Part shown: positions 27,492-36,836 of the stretch, piece by piece
How the letters are laid out: every line of letters starts with the position of its first letter
Position numbering within the stretch: the first letter of the stretch is position 1
NCBI RefSeq assembly: GCF_040500525.1
Contig: NZ_CP159402.1
Coordinates: 1,363,501-1,427,500, forward strand
Source: Azospirillum formosense
Lineage (GTDB): Bacteria; Pseudomonadota; Alphaproteobacteria; Azospirillales; Azospirillaceae
Reading direction: 5' to 3'
Length of the DNA: 64,000 nt
Notes under the pieces: generated by a model
What the model was told of the DNA's origin: nothing
Seen by the model: only the letters and a program-made list of their open reading frames with translations
The model's database searches: none
Made by a program: the position numbers and the translations under genes

Positions 27492-27573
27492 GTTGTGCGC
27501 GGTCAACGAGCCGCGGTGTCGGGGCGGCATTGCGCAACGGAAGCCCCAAAGCGGATTTAAGAGTCCCCGACAC

Positions 27574-29400
27574 ATGAATCTTCGTAACGTCGCCATCATC
27601 GCGCACGTCGACCACGGCAAGACGACCCTGGTTGATCAGCTCCTCAAGCAGGCCGGTTCGTTCCGTGAGAACCAGCAGGTCGCCGAACGCGCCATGGACT
27701 CCAACGACCTGGAGCGCGAGCGCGGCATCACCATCCTGGCCAAGTGCACGTCGGTCCTGTGGAACGACCTGCGCATCAACATCGTGGACACCCCCGGCCA
27801 CGCCGATTTCGGCGGCGAGGTCGAGCGCATTCTCTCCATGGTGGACGGCGTGGTCCTGCTCTGCGACGCCGCCGAAGGGCCGCTGCCGCAGACCAAGTTC
27901 GTTCTGGGCAAGGCGCTGAAGCTGGGCCTGCGCCCGATCGTCGTCATCAACAAGGTGGACCGTCCCGACGGCCGTCCGCACGAGGTGCATGACGAGGTGT
28001 TCGACCTCTTCGCCTCGCTCGACGCCTCGAACGAGCAGCTCGACTTCCCGACCCTGTTCGCCTCGGGCCGCAACGGCTGGGCGACCACGGACCTGGAGAA
28101 CGGCGCCCGCGAGACGCTGACCCCGCTGTTCGAGCTGATCCGCGACCACGTCCCGCCGCCCAAGGTGGAAGAGGACCTGCCCTTCGCCATGCTGGCGACC
28201 ACGCTGGAGGCGAACCCCTATCTGGGTCGCATCCTGACCGGCCGCATCCAGACCGGCACCGTCAAGGTCAACATGGCCATCAAGTCGCTGAGCCGCGACG
28301 GCAAGCTGATCGAGAACGCCCGCGTCAGCAAGGTCCTGGCCTTCCGCGGCCTGGAGCGCGTTCCGGTGGACGAGGCGCACGCCGGCGACATCGTCGCCCT
28401 GGCCGGCCTGACCACCACCACCGTGGCCGACACCATCTGCGCGCCGGACGTGGCCGAGCCGCTGGCCGCCCAGCCGATCGACCCGCCCACCCTGGCCATG
28501 ACCTTCTCGGTCAACGACAGCCCGCTGGCCGGCCGCGAGGGCGACAAGGTCACCAGCCGCATGATCCGCGACCGCCTGATGCGCGAGGCCGAGGGCAACG
28601 TGGCGCTCCGCGTCAGCGACACCGAGGGCGGCGACGCCTTCGAGGTGGCGGGCCGCGGCGAGCTGCAGCTCGGCATCCTGATCGAGACGATGCGCCGCGA
28701 GGGCTACGAGCTGGCCATCAGCCGTCCGCGCGTGCTGTTCAAGACCGATCCGCTGAACGGCCAGCGTCTGGAGCCGATCGAGGAAGTCGTCGTCGACGTG
28801 GACGAGGAGTTCTCCGGCACCGTCGTGCAGAAGATGGCGGAGCGCAAGGCCGACCTCATCGAGATGCGTCCGTCGGGCGGCAACAAGACCCGCATCGTCT
28901 TCCACGCCCCGTCGCGCGGCCTGATCGGCTATCAGGGCGAGTTCCTGACCGACACCCGCGGCACCGGCATCATGAACCGGCTGTTCCACGGCTACGCCCC
29001 CTACAAGGGCACGATCGCCGGCCGGCGCACCGGCGTGCTGATCTCCAACGCCGACGGCACCGCGGTCGCCTACGCGTTGTGGAACCTGGAGGATCGCGGC
29101 CCGATGCTGATCGATCCGGGCGTTCCGGTCTATCAGGGCATGATCATCGGTGAGCACACCCGCGGCAACGACCTCGAGGTCAACGTCATCAAGGGCAAGC
29201 AGCTCACCAACATCCGCACCACCAGCAAGGACGAGGCGGTCCGCCTGACCCCGCCGATCCAGATGACGCTGGAGCGCGCCCTGTCCTACATCGGCGACGA
29301 CGAGCTGGTGGAGGTGACTCCGAAGTCCATCCGCCTGCGCAAGCGCTACCTCGACCCGAACGAGCGCAAGCGTCACGCCCGTGCGGCGGAAGCCAGCTGA
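27574..29400 (+). CDS. typA: Translational GTPase TypA/BipA
   Basis: Ribosome-associated GTPase that helps 50S assembly and adaptation to stress. 608 aa. G-domain motifs: [10 protein letters not shown] (G1), RGITI (G2), [11 protein letters not shown] (G3) and NKVD (G4). Domains II, III and the TypA-specific C-terminal domain follow ([62 protein letters not shown]). ATG at 27574; no strong Shine-Dalgarno. Upstream lies a promoter-terminator leader. Confidence 0.97.
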   Translation: MNLRNVAIIAHVDHGKTTLVDQLLKQAGSFRENQQVAERAMDSNDLERERGITILAKCTSVLWNDLRINIVDTPGHADFGGEVERILSMVDGVVLLCDAAEGPLPQTKFVLGKALKLGLRPIVVINKVDRPDGRPHEVHDEVFDLFASLDASNEQLDFPTLFASGRNGWATTDLENGARETLTPLFELIRDHVPPPKVEEDLPFAMLATTLEANPYLGRILTGRIQTGTVKVNMAIKSLSRDGKLIENARVSKVLAFRGLERVPVDEAHAGDIVALAGLTTTTVADTICAPDVAEPLAAQPIDPPTLAMTFSVNDSPLAGREGDKVTSRMIRDRLMREAEGNVALRVSDTEGGDAFEVAGRGELQLGILIETMRREGYELAISRPRVLFKTDPLNGQRLEPIEEVVVDVDEEFSGTVVQKMAERKADLIEMRPSGGNKTRIVFHAPSRGLIGYQGEFLTDTRGTGIMNRLFHGYAPYKGTIAGRRTGVLISNADGTAVAYALWNLEDRGPMLIDPGVPVYQGMIIGEHTRGNDLEVNVIKGKQLTNIRTTSKDEAVRLTPPIQMTLERALSYIGDDELVEVTPKSIRLRKRYLDPNERKRHARAAEAS

Positions 29401-29430
29401 GGCGAAAGCCACAGGTCTGCATTGAGATCG

Positions 29431-29460
29431 CGGGAGGGCTTCGGCCCTCCCGTTTTCTTT
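29431..29460 (+). terminator. Intrinsic terminator after typA
   Basis: Perfect 9-bp stem CGGGAGGGC (29431-29439) with GCCCTCCCG (29444-29452), a stable TTCG loop, then TTTTCTTT. It lies 30 bp after the typA stop. Confidence 0.92.
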
Positions 29461-29511
29461 TCAGAAGCGATCGCCGCGGCTACCCTTCGAAAAACGCATG
29501 CGGAGGGACCG

Positions 29512-29985
29512 ATGTCGGGGCGCGAACACACCTATGGCACGACCGTCACCTGGACGGGCAACCAGGGGACCGGAACCTCGGGCTACAAGGCCTACAGCCG
29601 GGACCTTGAGATCGCCGCGCCCGGCAAGCCGCCCATCCCCGGCTCGTCCGACCCGGCCTTCCGCGGCGACTCCGCCCGCTACAATCCCGAAGACATGCTC
29701 GTGGCGTCGCTCTCGGCCTGCCACATGCTGTGGTACCTGCATCTGTGCGCCGTGAACGGCGTCACCGTGACCGCCTACACGGACGAGGCGGCCGGCACGA
29801 TGGCGGAGGAATCCCACGGCGGCGGACGCTTCACCGACGTCGTCCTGCGCCCCCGGGTCACCCTCGCCCCTGGAAGCGATTCCGCCAAGGCCGTGGCCCT
29901 GCACCACGAAGCCCACGAGAAGTGCTTCATCGCCAATTCGGTGAATTTCCCGGTGCGGGTCGAGGCGCGTGTCACCGTTGATTGA
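29512..29985 (+). CDS. OsmC-family peroxiredoxin
   Basis: 157 aa. Likely thiol-dependent reduction of organic hydroperoxides. The family Cys pair is present: one in LSACHMLWYLHLCA and one in AHEKCFIANSVN; the NPEDMLVASLSACH helix is characteristic. CGGAGGG stands 4 bases before the ATG. This is the YhfA/OsmC branch rather than classic Ohr, judged only by the Cys context. Confidence 0.88.
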   Translation: MSGREHTYGTTVTWTGNQGTGTSGYKAYSRDLEIAAPGKPPIPGSSDPAFRGDSARYNPEDMLVASLSACHMLWYLHLCAVNGVTVTAYTDEAAGTMAEESHGGGRFTDVVLRPRVTLAPGSDSAKAVALHHEAHEKCFIANSVNFPVRVEARVTVD

Positions 29986-29987
29986 CA

Positions 29988-30017
29988 AAGAAAAACCCCC
30001 TTCCGGATGGAAGGGGG
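29988..30017 (-). terminator. Intrinsic terminator after the csbD cluster
   Basis: CCCCCTTCC (29996-30004) pairs with GGAAGGGGG (30009-30017) over a 4-nt loop. On the minus strand it is followed by five T (29991-29995 read as A on plus). It lies 7 bp past the stop at 30024 and also faces the OsmC gene. Confidence 0.85.
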
Positions 30018-30023
30018 CGACTC

Positions 30024-30206
30024 CTAGTCCCTCAGGCTCTTCTTCTTGATGTCGGGCTTCTCGCCCAATTCATCGAACTTCTCCTGGACCGGCTTGTCGG
30101 GGTCGCCCGAGGCCTGCCCGGTTTCCTCGATGAGCTTGTCCTCGATCCGCTGGGCGGCGTCGGACGGGGCATCGTCCTTGCGATGCCCCCGCTCCTCCGC
30201 GCCCAT
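30024..30206 (-). CDS. Small charged protein coupled to csbD, unknown function
   Basis: 60 aa, highly hydrophilic and probably disordered (MGAEERGHRKDDAPSDAAQR...EKPDIKKKSLRD). Its ATG overlaps the csbD stop by one base (TGATG), a classic reinitiation arrangement. No family recognised. The longer ORF through this segment (to 30605) is another reading that crosses csbD out of frame. Confidence 0.6.
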   Translation of the reverse strand: MGAEERGHRKDDAPSDAAQRIEDKLIEETGQASGDPDKPVQEKFDELGEKPDIKKKSLRD

Positions 30207-30382
30207 CACTTGTCGCCTTTGAGGATGTCCTTCACCTTGCCGACGACCTTGTCCAGCTTGCCCTCGGCCTTGTCGGCGCGGCCCTCGTCCTTCAGATCCT
30301 GATTGCCGGTCAGATCGCCGGCCTGCTTCTTGACTTCGCCCTTCAGCTCCTTGCCGGCACCGGTGATGCGATCGGTGTTCAT
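30206..30382 (-). CDS. CsbD-family stress protein
   Basis: 58 aa, the normal CsbD length. It begins MNTDRITGAGKELKGEVKKQ and contains AGDLTGNQDLKDEGRADKAEGK, the family repeat of amphipathic Lys/Asp/Glu segments. CsbD proteins are general stress proteins of unknown mechanism. AAAGGAG stands 8 bases upstream of the ATG at 30382; the longer reading to 30484 is rejected for that reason. Confidence 0.9.
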   Translation of the reverse strand: MNTDRITGAGKELKGEVKKQAGDLTGNQDLKDEGRADKAEGKLDKVVGKVKDILKGDK

Positions 30383-30502
30383 GGTGCCCTCTCCTTTGAT
30401 CGGTGACTGTTTCAGGGAGCATAAACAGGGCAGCATGGGAAACGTCACGCCTCCGCTTGGCCGCAAAGGGAGAGGGGCCGTCACGTTGGGCTTTGCCGGG
30501 CC

Positions 30503-30916
30503 TCACTTTTGGCCCAACCCCTCCCTGATCTTTCGGGTAAGGCTGTCCCGCTCCTCCGGGCTGTAGCGCTCCGCGAAACCCGAACCCCACACCGGCCCCG
30601 GCCACGCCGGATCCGTCCTGGAGCGGGCAATGACATGGATATGAAGCTGCGGCACCAGATTGCCCAGGGCCCCGACGTTGATCTTGTCGGGGCTGAACCG
30701 GGTCTCCAGCGTGCGCGAGGCCAGGGCGATCTCATCCACCAGCCGGTGCCGGTCCTCCCGGGACAGGTGGTGGATCTCCGTCAAGTCCGGCTGGGCGGGG
30801 ACGAGGATCAGCCAAGGCCACACCCGGTTGTCCATCAGCAGGACGCGGCACAGCGGCAACTCGGCGACCGGGGCGGTATCGGCCTGCAAACGGTCGTGCA
30901 GATGGAACATCGTCAT
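30503..30916 (-). CDS. HIT-domain hydrolase/transferase
   Basis: 137 aa. Nucleotide-binding protein of the histidine-triad superfamily. The triad region reads NLVPQLHIHVIAR, matching H-x-H with the third position changed, as in the short bacterial HIT branch; ILVPAQPDLTEIHHL is also typical. The N-terminus MTMFHLHDRL has two possible ATGs (30916 and 30910). The substrate is unknown. It lies 120 bp upstream of csbD on the same strand. Confidence 0.87.
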   Translation of the reverse strand: MTMFHLHDRLQADTAPVAELPLCRVLLMDNRVWPWLILVPAQPDLTEIHHLSREDRHRLVDEIALASRTLETRFSPDKINVGALGNLVPQLHIHVIARSRTDPAWPGPVWGSGFAERYSPEERDSLTRKIREGLGQK

Positions 30917-31341
30917 GGGGTTCCGTGTCTTCCCTTCGGCTCGTAAGGTTTTCCTTGCGGCGTTCCGGGAAGAAAACGCCCATCCGGTGCGTTCGTCCAG
31001 TGGGGATTGCCGGCGTTGCAGGGCTGGCCGCCGGCGCGTCGGAGTAGGACTGGTTGCGGGACTAGGAAAAATGTATAAACTGCCGCACGATCTTTATTCG
31101 GTCCGGTGATGTTCCGGTCGGGGGCGTTCGGTCTTCCGGCTTATGCGGATCGCGCGGCGGATTGAGGCGTGTCCTGCAACCAGGGTGATGGGTACGGGTG
31201 TTCGGTCCGAAGGCGGTGTCGGGGCGGCGGGTCCCCCTGCGTGCCGATCCGGTTGAACCCCTTCGCTGAATGGAAGAATGCCCGGCCGGGGCGGACAAAG
31301 CCAGGACGGTCGGCACACGTTTGGGACAAAGAAAGACGGTC
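30917..31341. other. 425-bp divergent intergenic region
   Basis: Lies between the HIT gene (minus) and the beta-glucan synthase (plus). I see no gene and no strong hairpin. A TATAAA stretch near 31073 has no well-spaced -35 partner. It should hold the promoters of both flanking genes. Confidence 0.4.
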
Positions 31342-33951
31342 ATGCGCAAGTCGGCGATTGCGGCTCTTCTTCTCGTGATCCTGGGCAACATCGGAGTCTG
31401 GGCGCTGTGGAACCGCCCGGTCGCCGAACGCTCCTGGGGCGGCGCCATCAGCGGCGTCGGCTACACGCCCTTCCACCCCGACAAGAGCCCGTCCAAGGGC
31501 GACAAGGCCTCGGCGGAGGACATCGAGAAGGACATGAAGGCCCTGGAGGGGTCGGTCAAGGGCGTGCGCATCTACTCCACCACCGACGGGTCGGAGCAGA
31601 CGGCGCCCATCGCCCGCAAGTACGGGATTCCGATCACCGCAGGCGCCTGGATCGCCGGCAAGCCGGAGATCGACGAGCCGGAGATCAACGGCCTGATCAA
31701 GCTGGCGCGCGACAACAACAACGTCCGCCGCGTCCTGGTCGGCAACGAGGCGATCCTGCGCGCCGACGTCACCGTCCCGCAGGCCATCGAATACATCAAG
31801 CGCGTGAAGAAGAAGGTCAACGTCCCGGTCTCCACCGCGGAGCCGTGGCACGTCTGGCTGGAGCATCCGGAACTGGCCGACGCCGTGGACTTCCTGGCCG
31901 TCCACCTGCTGCCCTACTGGGAAGGCGTGCCCGCCGACCAGTCGGTCGACTACGCCATGTTCCGCTACAACGAGCTGAAGACCAAGTTTCCGAACAAGCA
32001 CATCCTGATCTCGGAAATCGGCTGGCCGGCCGATGGCCCGTGGCGCCGCGGCGCCGAGGCGAGCCAGGTCAACCAGGCCAAGTTCATCCGCACCTTCCTG
32101 AACGTCGCGGCGCAGAACAAGCTCGACTACTTCATCATGGAGGCCTTCGACCAGCCCTGGAAGCGGGAGATCGAAGGCACCGCCGGCACGAGCTGGGGGC
32201 TGTGGGACGCGTGGCGCAAGCCAAAGTTCCCGATGATCGGCGAGGTGACGGAGCTGCGGAACTGGCCGCTGCTCTGCGGCATCTCCATCGCGGTGGGCTT
32301 CCTGCCGCTCGTCTTCTTCCTGTGGCGCCGCGGCGGCGACCTGAAGTTCGGCGGGCAGGTTTTCTACGGCGCGATGATCCAGGGCGTGTCGTCGGTGCTG
32401 GTCTTTACCTTCACCGCGGCCAGCGTCGCCGGCCTCGCCACCACGACCGAGATCGCCTGGGGCATCCTGGTCTTCTGCCAGCTCGTCCTGCTCGCCGTCA
32501 TGCTGATCGACGGGCTCGAGCTGACCGAGGTCGTCTGGCAGGACCGCTTCAAGCGCAAGTTCCAGCCCTGCTCGGCCGCGCCCCTGCCCAACGCGCCGAA
32601 GGTCTCCATCCATGTGCCCTGCTACAACGAGCCGCCGCACATGGTCATGGAGACGCTGGACGCGCTGGCCCGGCTGGACTACCCGAACTACGAGGTCCTG
32701 CTGCTCGACAACAACACCAAGGACCCGGCGGTGTGGCGCCCGGTCGAGGAGTATTGCCGAAAGCTGGGGCCGAAGTTCCGCTTCTTCCACCTGGACAACT
32801 GGCCGGGCTTCAAGGCCGGCGCGCTGAACTTCGGCCTCGCCCAGACGGCGCCGGACGCCCAGCACATCGCCGTCATCGACAGCGACTATCAGGTCCACCC
32901 CGACTGGCTGAAGGCGACCATCCCGCATTTCAACCGGCCCGAGGTCGGCTTCGTGCAGTCCCCGCAGGACTACCGGGACTGGAGCCACGATCTGTTCCAG
33001 CGCATGATCAACTGGGAATACGCCGGCTTCTTCCACATCGGCATGATCCAGCGCAACGAGCGCAACGCGATCATCCAGCACGGCACCATGACCATCATCC
33101 GCAAGTCCGCGCTGGAGGAGGTCGGGCGCTGGGGCGAGTGGTGCATCACCGAGGACGCCGATCTCGGCCTGCGCCTGTTCGAGCACAAATACGAGGCCGT
33201 CTACATGCCGGAGAGCTACGGCAAGGGCCTCGTCCCCGACAGCTTCTCCGCCTACAAGACGCAGCGCTTCCGCTGGGCCTACGGCGCCGTGCAGATCCTC
33301 AAGCACCACTGGCGCGACCTGCTGCCGGGCGGCCCGCGCCTGACCGCCGGGCAGAAGTACCACTTCATCACCGGCTGGCTGCCCTGGTTCGCCGACGCCG
33401 CCCACATGATCTTTGGCATCGCCGGCATCATCTGGTCGCTCGGGCTGCTGGCCTTCCCGAAATATTTCGAGTTCCCGCCCAGCGTCTTCATGATCCCGAC
33501 GCTCAGCGTCTTCGCCTTCAAGGTCGGCGCGTCGCTCTGGCTGTACGAGGCGCGGGTGAAGTGCGGCTTCTGGGACAAGGTTGGGGCGGCCATCGCCGGC
33601 ATGGCTCTGACCCACACGGTGGGCCGCGCCATGTGGCTGGGCATGTTCACCTCCGGGCGCCCCTTCGTCCGCACGCCAAAGTGCGAGAACCAGCCGGCCC
33701 TGATGCAGGCCTTCCTGATGGCGCGGGAGGAGATCGCTCTGCTGCTGGGCCTGTGGGGCGCCGCTCTGGCCATCGTGCTGGTGTTCGGCCACGAGAACCG
33801 CGACGCCTTCATGTGGTCGGGCCTGCTGGTCGTGCAGTCGCTGCCGTACCTGTCGGCCTTCATCACCGCGCTGATCAACGCCTTCCCGAACATCGGGCTG
33901 GGCAAGCAGCGTCCGCAGCCGACCGAAACCGCCGGGGCCGGGGCGGACTGA
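31342..33951 (+). CDS. GH17-GT2 fusion, beta-glucan synthase/transglucosylase (NdvB/NdvC-like)
   Basis: 869 aa inner-membrane protein. After one membrane helix (about 5-22) comes a periplasmic GH17 domain (about 35-310) with the catalytic Glu pair in LVGNEAILR (about 136) and ILISEIGWPADG (about 225). Membrane helices (about 315-420) lead to a cytoplasmic GT2 domain with HVPCYNEPP, IDSDYQ (DxD, about 512), ITEDADLG (about 602) and QRFRWAYGA (about 640). Four or more C-terminal helices follow. Known relatives make or remodel cyclic beta-(1,3)/(1,6)-glucans in Bradyrhizobium and Pseudomonas; the product here is inferred. Longer overlapping ORFs in other frames are shadows. Confidence 0.9.
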   Translation: MRKSAIAALLLVILGNIGVWALWNRPVAERSWGGAISGVGYTPFHPDKSPSKGDKASAEDIEKDMKALEGSVKGVRIYSTTDGSEQTAPIARKYGIPITAGAWIAGKPEIDEPEINGLIKLARDNNNVRRVLVGNEAILRADVTVPQAIEYIKRVKKKVNVPVSTAEPWHVWLEHPELADAVDFLAVHLLPYWEGVPADQSVDYAMFRYNELKTKFPNKHILISEIGWPADGPWRRGAEASQVNQAKFIRTFLNVAAQNKLDYFIMEAFDQPWKREIEGTAGTSWGLWDAWRKPKFPMIGEVTELRNWPLLCGISIAVGFLPLVFFLWRRGGDLKFGGQVFYGAMIQGVSSVLVFTFTAASVAGLATTTEIAWGILVFCQLVLLAVMLIDGLELTEVVWQDRFKRKFQPCSAAPLPNAPKVSIHVPCYNEPPHMVMETLDALARLDYPNYEVLLLDNNTKDPAVWRPVEEYCRKLGPKFRFFHLDNWPGFKAGALNFGLAQTAPDAQHIAVIDSDYQVHPDWLKATIPHFNRPEVGFVQSPQDYRDWSHDLFQRMINWEYAGFFHIGMIQRNERNAIIQHGTMTIIRKSALEEVGRWGEWCITEDADLGLRLFEHKYEAVYMPESYGKGLVPDSFSAYKTQRFRWAYGAVQILKHHWRDLLPGGPRLTAGQKYHFITGWLPWFADAAHMIFGIAGIIWSLGLLAFPKYFEFPPSVFMIPTLSVFAFKVGASLWLYEARVKCGFWDKVGAAIAGMALTHTVGRAMWLGMFTSGRPFVRTPKCENQPALMQAFLMAREEIALLLGLWGAALAIVLVFGHENRDAFMWSGLLVVQSLPYLSAFITALINAFPNIGLGKQRPQPTETAGAGAD

Positions 33952-33993
33952 CCGTTCCCGTTCCTTGAATTGCACAGGGAATCGCACACGCAG

Positions 33994-34027
33994 AGAGCCC
34001 CGTCGCCAGGACGGGGCTCTTCTTGTT
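33994..34027 (+). terminator. Intrinsic terminator after the glucan synthase
   Basis: AGAGCCCCGT (33994-34003) pairs with ACGGGGCTCT (34011-34020) across a 7-nt loop, followed by TCTTGTTT. It lies 43 bp after the stop. Confidence 0.88.
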
Positions 34028-34066
34028 TCCACCCTCGAGGCCGGCCTGCCAAGGCCGGCTGGCTGC

Positions 34067-34351
34067 TCAGTCCTGGGAACCGCCGTCGGCCAACTGCCCG
34101 ACGCCGACATGCGCCTGCGCAGGATGGGTGGCGTTCACCTGGATGATCAGCCGCTCGACGATCTGCAGCGCCAGGCGATGCAGGTTCGGGTCCTCGCCCT
34201 TCGGGTCGCGATTTTGATGGGCGGCAGCGGCGTCCTCGAGCGCGGCGTGCGCGTCCTCGAGCCGCAAGACGCCTCTTTCCACCAATGCGAGCATAAGGGA
34301 TTCACAAATCGAGAGGGCAGCCAATCCCGCCGCATCCCGCTCCGCCGCCAT
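34067..34351 (-). CDS. Small conserved helical protein, unknown function
   Basis: 94 aa. The pattern ALSICESLMLALVERGVLRLEDAHAALEDAAAAH, followed by LALQIVERLIIQVN, is a short two-helix cytosolic protein of a type I recall from Rhodospirillales and rhizobia with no known function. ATG at 34351 with a G-rich stretch upstream. It is convergent with the glucan synthase and divergent from the Crp/Fnr gene. Confidence 0.65.
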   Translation of the reverse strand: MAAERDAAGLAALSICESLMLALVERGVLRLEDAHAALEDAAAAHQNRDPKGEDPNLHRLALQIVERLIIQVNATHPAQAHVGVGQLADGGSQD

Positions 34352-34460
34352 GCCGCCCCCCGCACTGCTCTGTTACCACCGCCGGCCGTTCAAAACCCCA
34401 TACGGCCAATGCCACCAACAGTTTTGTATATGATCCCTCACCTGTCCGGTCGAGAAAATC

Positions 34461-34479
34461 TAACCTCCATTAACCTATG
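34461..34479. repeat. Tandem TAACCT motif upstream of the Crp/Fnr gene
   Basis: TAACCT occurs at 34461 and again at 34471, exactly 10 bp apart. The second copy is part of ATTAACCTATG (34469-34479), which recurs exactly at 35421-35431 between this Crp/Fnr gene and the response regulator. Helical-turn spacing in an AT-rich intergenic stretch suggests an operator, but this is inference. Confidence 0.4.
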
Positions 34480-34591
34480 TTATAGATGGTTTTATCGTTT
34501 GGCTTAATCGTTCGAGGCCGCCCGGAATTGGGCTGGCACTGGCACTCGCTTCGGGGCCATAACAATTGGACGATCAAAGGCTGGAACAGAA

Positions 34592-35386
34592 ATGACCCGC
34601 GCCCAGGCCAACATACCGTCATCTCCACTGGGGCGCAAGATAACGAGTTACATGAGCTTGACAGATGAGGAGAAGAGTTTCCTCAACGAGTTGGAGCGCA
34701 ATGTTACGCGGCACGGTTCGCGATCCGATCTTCTCCAGCAAGGCGAACGCTACGGTTGCGTGCGCGTGATGCGCAAAGGTTGGGCGATCCGTCACAAGGC
34801 GCTTCCCGACGGACGGCGGCAGGTCGTCAATTTTGTACTGCCTGGGGACATCATCGGCTTTTACTGCAACCTGTTCGAAACGGCGGACCACGGCGTCACG
34901 ACGCTGACCCCGGCGGAGGTCGCCAATTTCCAGCCCGAACGCATCATTGAACTGTTCAAGCTCTTTCCACGTCTCGCCGCAGCCCTCGCCTGGTCGGGCG
35001 CCAAGGAGGAGGCGATCATCGCCGAACGCCTGCTCAGCGTCGGGCGCCGCACCGCGCTGGAGCGCACGGCCCACCTGATCGTGGAACTGCTGCGGCGCCT
35101 GAGCATCGTCGGGCTGGTCGAGGAGGGACGCTTCACCCTGCCCGTCACCCAGGAGATCCTCGCCGACGCGCTGGGTCTGAGCATCGTTCACATCAACCGG
35201 ACGCTCCGCCGGCTGCGCGACATCGGGCTGATCGATCTGGCGGGCCAGCAGATCACCGTCCATGACGTGAAGCAGCTCGCCTCCGTCGGCCAGTTCGACG
35301 AGCTGTACCTGCACCTGATTCAGGCACCCAAGCAGTTGGAGCACGCGTTGGACGCCAAGTCCGACCGCAAGCGCGCCGGCGATTGA
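34592..35386 (+). CDS. Crp/Fnr-family regulator without cyclic-nucleotide motif
   Basis: 264 aa. An N-terminal cupin-like sensor (about 30-140: VMRKGWAIRHKALPDGRRQVVNFVLPGDIIGF) is followed by a dimerisation helix and a C-terminal winged HTH (VTQEILADALGLSIVHINRTLRRLRDIGLI). The phosphate-binding cassette (G-E-...-R-S/T-A) is missing, so it probably does not bind cAMP. The N-terminus also lacks FNR-type Cys. GGAACAGAA precedes the ATG. Neighbours are a response regulator and a second Crp/Fnr protein. Confidence 0.92.
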   Translation: MTRAQANIPSSPLGRKITSYMSLTDEEKSFLNELERNVTRHGSRSDLLQQGERYGCVRVMRKGWAIRHKALPDGRRQVVNFVLPGDIIGFYCNLFETADHGVTTLTPAEVANFQPERIIELFKLFPRLAAALAWSGAKEEAIIAERLLSVGRRTALERTAHLIVELLRRLSIVGLVEEGRFTLPVTQEILADALGLSIVHINRTLRRLRDIGLIDLAGQQITVHDVKQLASVGQFDELYLHLIQAPKQLEHALDAKSDRKRAGD

Positions 35387-35619
35387 CCGGCTCGCCGTGC
35401 CCCGGCGATATCCTCTTCCGATTAACCTATGACAATGCAGTGGTGCGCTGTTCGATATAGAATCTAAATTACCTGCTCAGATAATTGAGCGGACAGATCA
35501 CCCAGCGGACAGCGGCCACCCCGAGACGGCTTTCCTGAACACGCCGAACGAAGGGTATCGGGCAGCCGGCAGCGCCGTCCTGTTGTTCATTGGTCCCCCG
35601 CTGTTCATTTGGATACCGC

Positions 35620-36033
35620 ATGACCGACGCTCCCCTCGCCGGCAGATCCACCAACTCCGGCACACTGACGGTCGCCCTCATGGAGGACGACATGGTGCTG
35701 TGCCTGTGCATGGAAACCCTGTTCGAGGATTGGGGAATGCTGCTGGTCAGCGCCCCGACCCCCGCCGCTCTCCTGGACGCGCTGAACGGCGGGGAACTCC
35801 CCGACATCCTGGTGGCCGACTATCATCTGGGGCGGCACGGCAAGGCTCCGGAGTCGGTGCGGACGGTTCTGGCGGACCTCGGCCCCGACCTCCCGGTCAT
35901 CATCACGACCGGCGACGAGTCCGCGGCCACCAAGTCGGAGATCCGCAATGCCGGCTGGCATTTCCTTCCCAAGCCCTATGATCCGGAATCGCTGCGCGCC
36001 CTGATCCTCACCGTGCTGGGTCGGGCCGGCTGA
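35620..36033 (+). CDS. Single-domain response regulator
   Basis: 137 aa, receiver domain only. Acidic pocket MEDD, phospho-acceptor Asp in VADYHLG, conserved Thr in VIITTGDES and Lys in PKPYD are all present. No output domain, so it probably acts through protein contact or as a phosphate sink. ATG at 35620 with a weak GGATA site; a TTG at 35590 is not credible. Two copies of TGTTCATTGG (the second with an extra T) at 35584 and 35602 precede it. Confidence 0.9.
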   Translation: MTDAPLAGRSTNSGTLTVALMEDDMVLCLCMETLFEDWGMLLVSAPTPAALLDALNGGELPDILVADYHLGRHGKAPESVRTVLADLGPDLPVIITTGDESAATKSEIRNAGWHFLPKPYDPESLRALILTVLGRAG

Positions 36034-36072
36034 TACCGCCGAGAGTCGGTTCCGTGCGACGCTCGACGGTAA

Positions 36073-36090
36073 GAGCCGCGACCGCGGCTC
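36073..36090. repeat. Perfect palindrome between convergent genes
   Basis: GAGCCGCG (36073-36080) and CGCGGCTC (36083-36090) are separated by AC. It lies in the 95-bp gap between the response regulator and the minus-strand Crp/Fnr gene. It has no T tract, so it is either a weak terminator hairpin or a protein site. Confidence 0.5.
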
Positions 36091-36128
36091 CGCAGGACCA
36101 TGCCCGTCGGTTTCGCCCGGCGCCGCCA

Positions 36129-36836
36129 TCAGACGCCGGCCCGGACATCCTCCACCAGCGCTTCCAGCCGCCCCAGGTCGCGGACGACCAGCGCGTCGGC
36201 CCGCCGCTCCACCAGCCCATCGCGGGCGAGGTCGCTCAGCACGCGGGCGACCGTCTCGCGGGCGGTGCTGACCCGACTGGCGATGTCGGCATGGACGGGG
36301 ATCGGCGTGATCACCGCCGTCCGCCCGTCAACCTGCCCCCGCTTGGCGAGCCGCAACAATTCGGCGTGGACGCGGTTGTTGGCGCCCAGCGTCGACAGTT
36401 CCATCACCCGGTCGGTGGCGATGCGGACGACCCGGCACAGCCGCCTCATCACCGCCATGGCGAGTTCCGGATGGCCGGACACCAGGTCCTGAAATGGCCG
36501 GGGCGCCAGGAAGGCGATCAGCGTCCCCTCCTCCACCGCCACCGCGGAGGCCGAGCGGGGAAGCCCGTCGATGGCCGCCATCTCGCCCAGAAAGCCGCCG
36601 GCCTCGATGTCGTCGAAGCTGATCTCGCGGCCCGCGGGTGAATGGCTCAGCACCCGCACGCGACCGTCGACCACCAGAGCCACGTCCCGCGTGTCCCCCT
36701 GATGATCGATGATCTGCTCGTTCACGTGGAAGCGGCGCCAGCGGCACAGCCGCGCGACGGCGGTGCGCTCCTCCGCGGTCAGCGGGCTCAACAGGGTGAT
36801 CCCATCCAGCCGGGACGGTCCAGCGTCGGCGGGCAC
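36129..36836 (-). CDS. Crp/Fnr-family regulator with cyclic-nucleotide pocket
   Basis: 235 aa. The sensor domain carries the cNMP phosphate-binding cassette GFLGEMAAIDGLPRSASAVA, so it likely responds to cAMP or cGMP. The C-terminal winged HTH reads HADIASRVSTARETVARVLSDLARDGLV. In related Rhodospirillales a cGMP-binding Crp protein controls encystment; a link here is only a suggestion. The GTG at 36836 is favoured by AAGGAG 5 bases upstream. Confidence 0.93.
   Translation of the reverse strand: MPADAGPSRLDGITLLSPLTAEERTAVARLCRWRRFHVNEQIIDHQGDTRDVALVVDGRVRVLSHSPAGREISFDDIEAGGFLGEMAAIDGLPRSASAVAVEEGTLIAFLAPRPFQDLVSGHPELAMAVMRRLCRVVRIATDRVMELSTLGANNRVHAELLRLAKRGQVDGRTAVITPIPVHADIASRVSTARETVARVLSDLARDGLVERRADALVVRDLGRLEALVEDVRAGV

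Noticed and set aside
31278..33968. 896-codon plus-strand ORF, and the minus-strand 989-codon ORF at 31141-34110
   Set aside because: Both are other-frame readings of the GH17-GT2 gene, whose frame has clear catalytic motifs.
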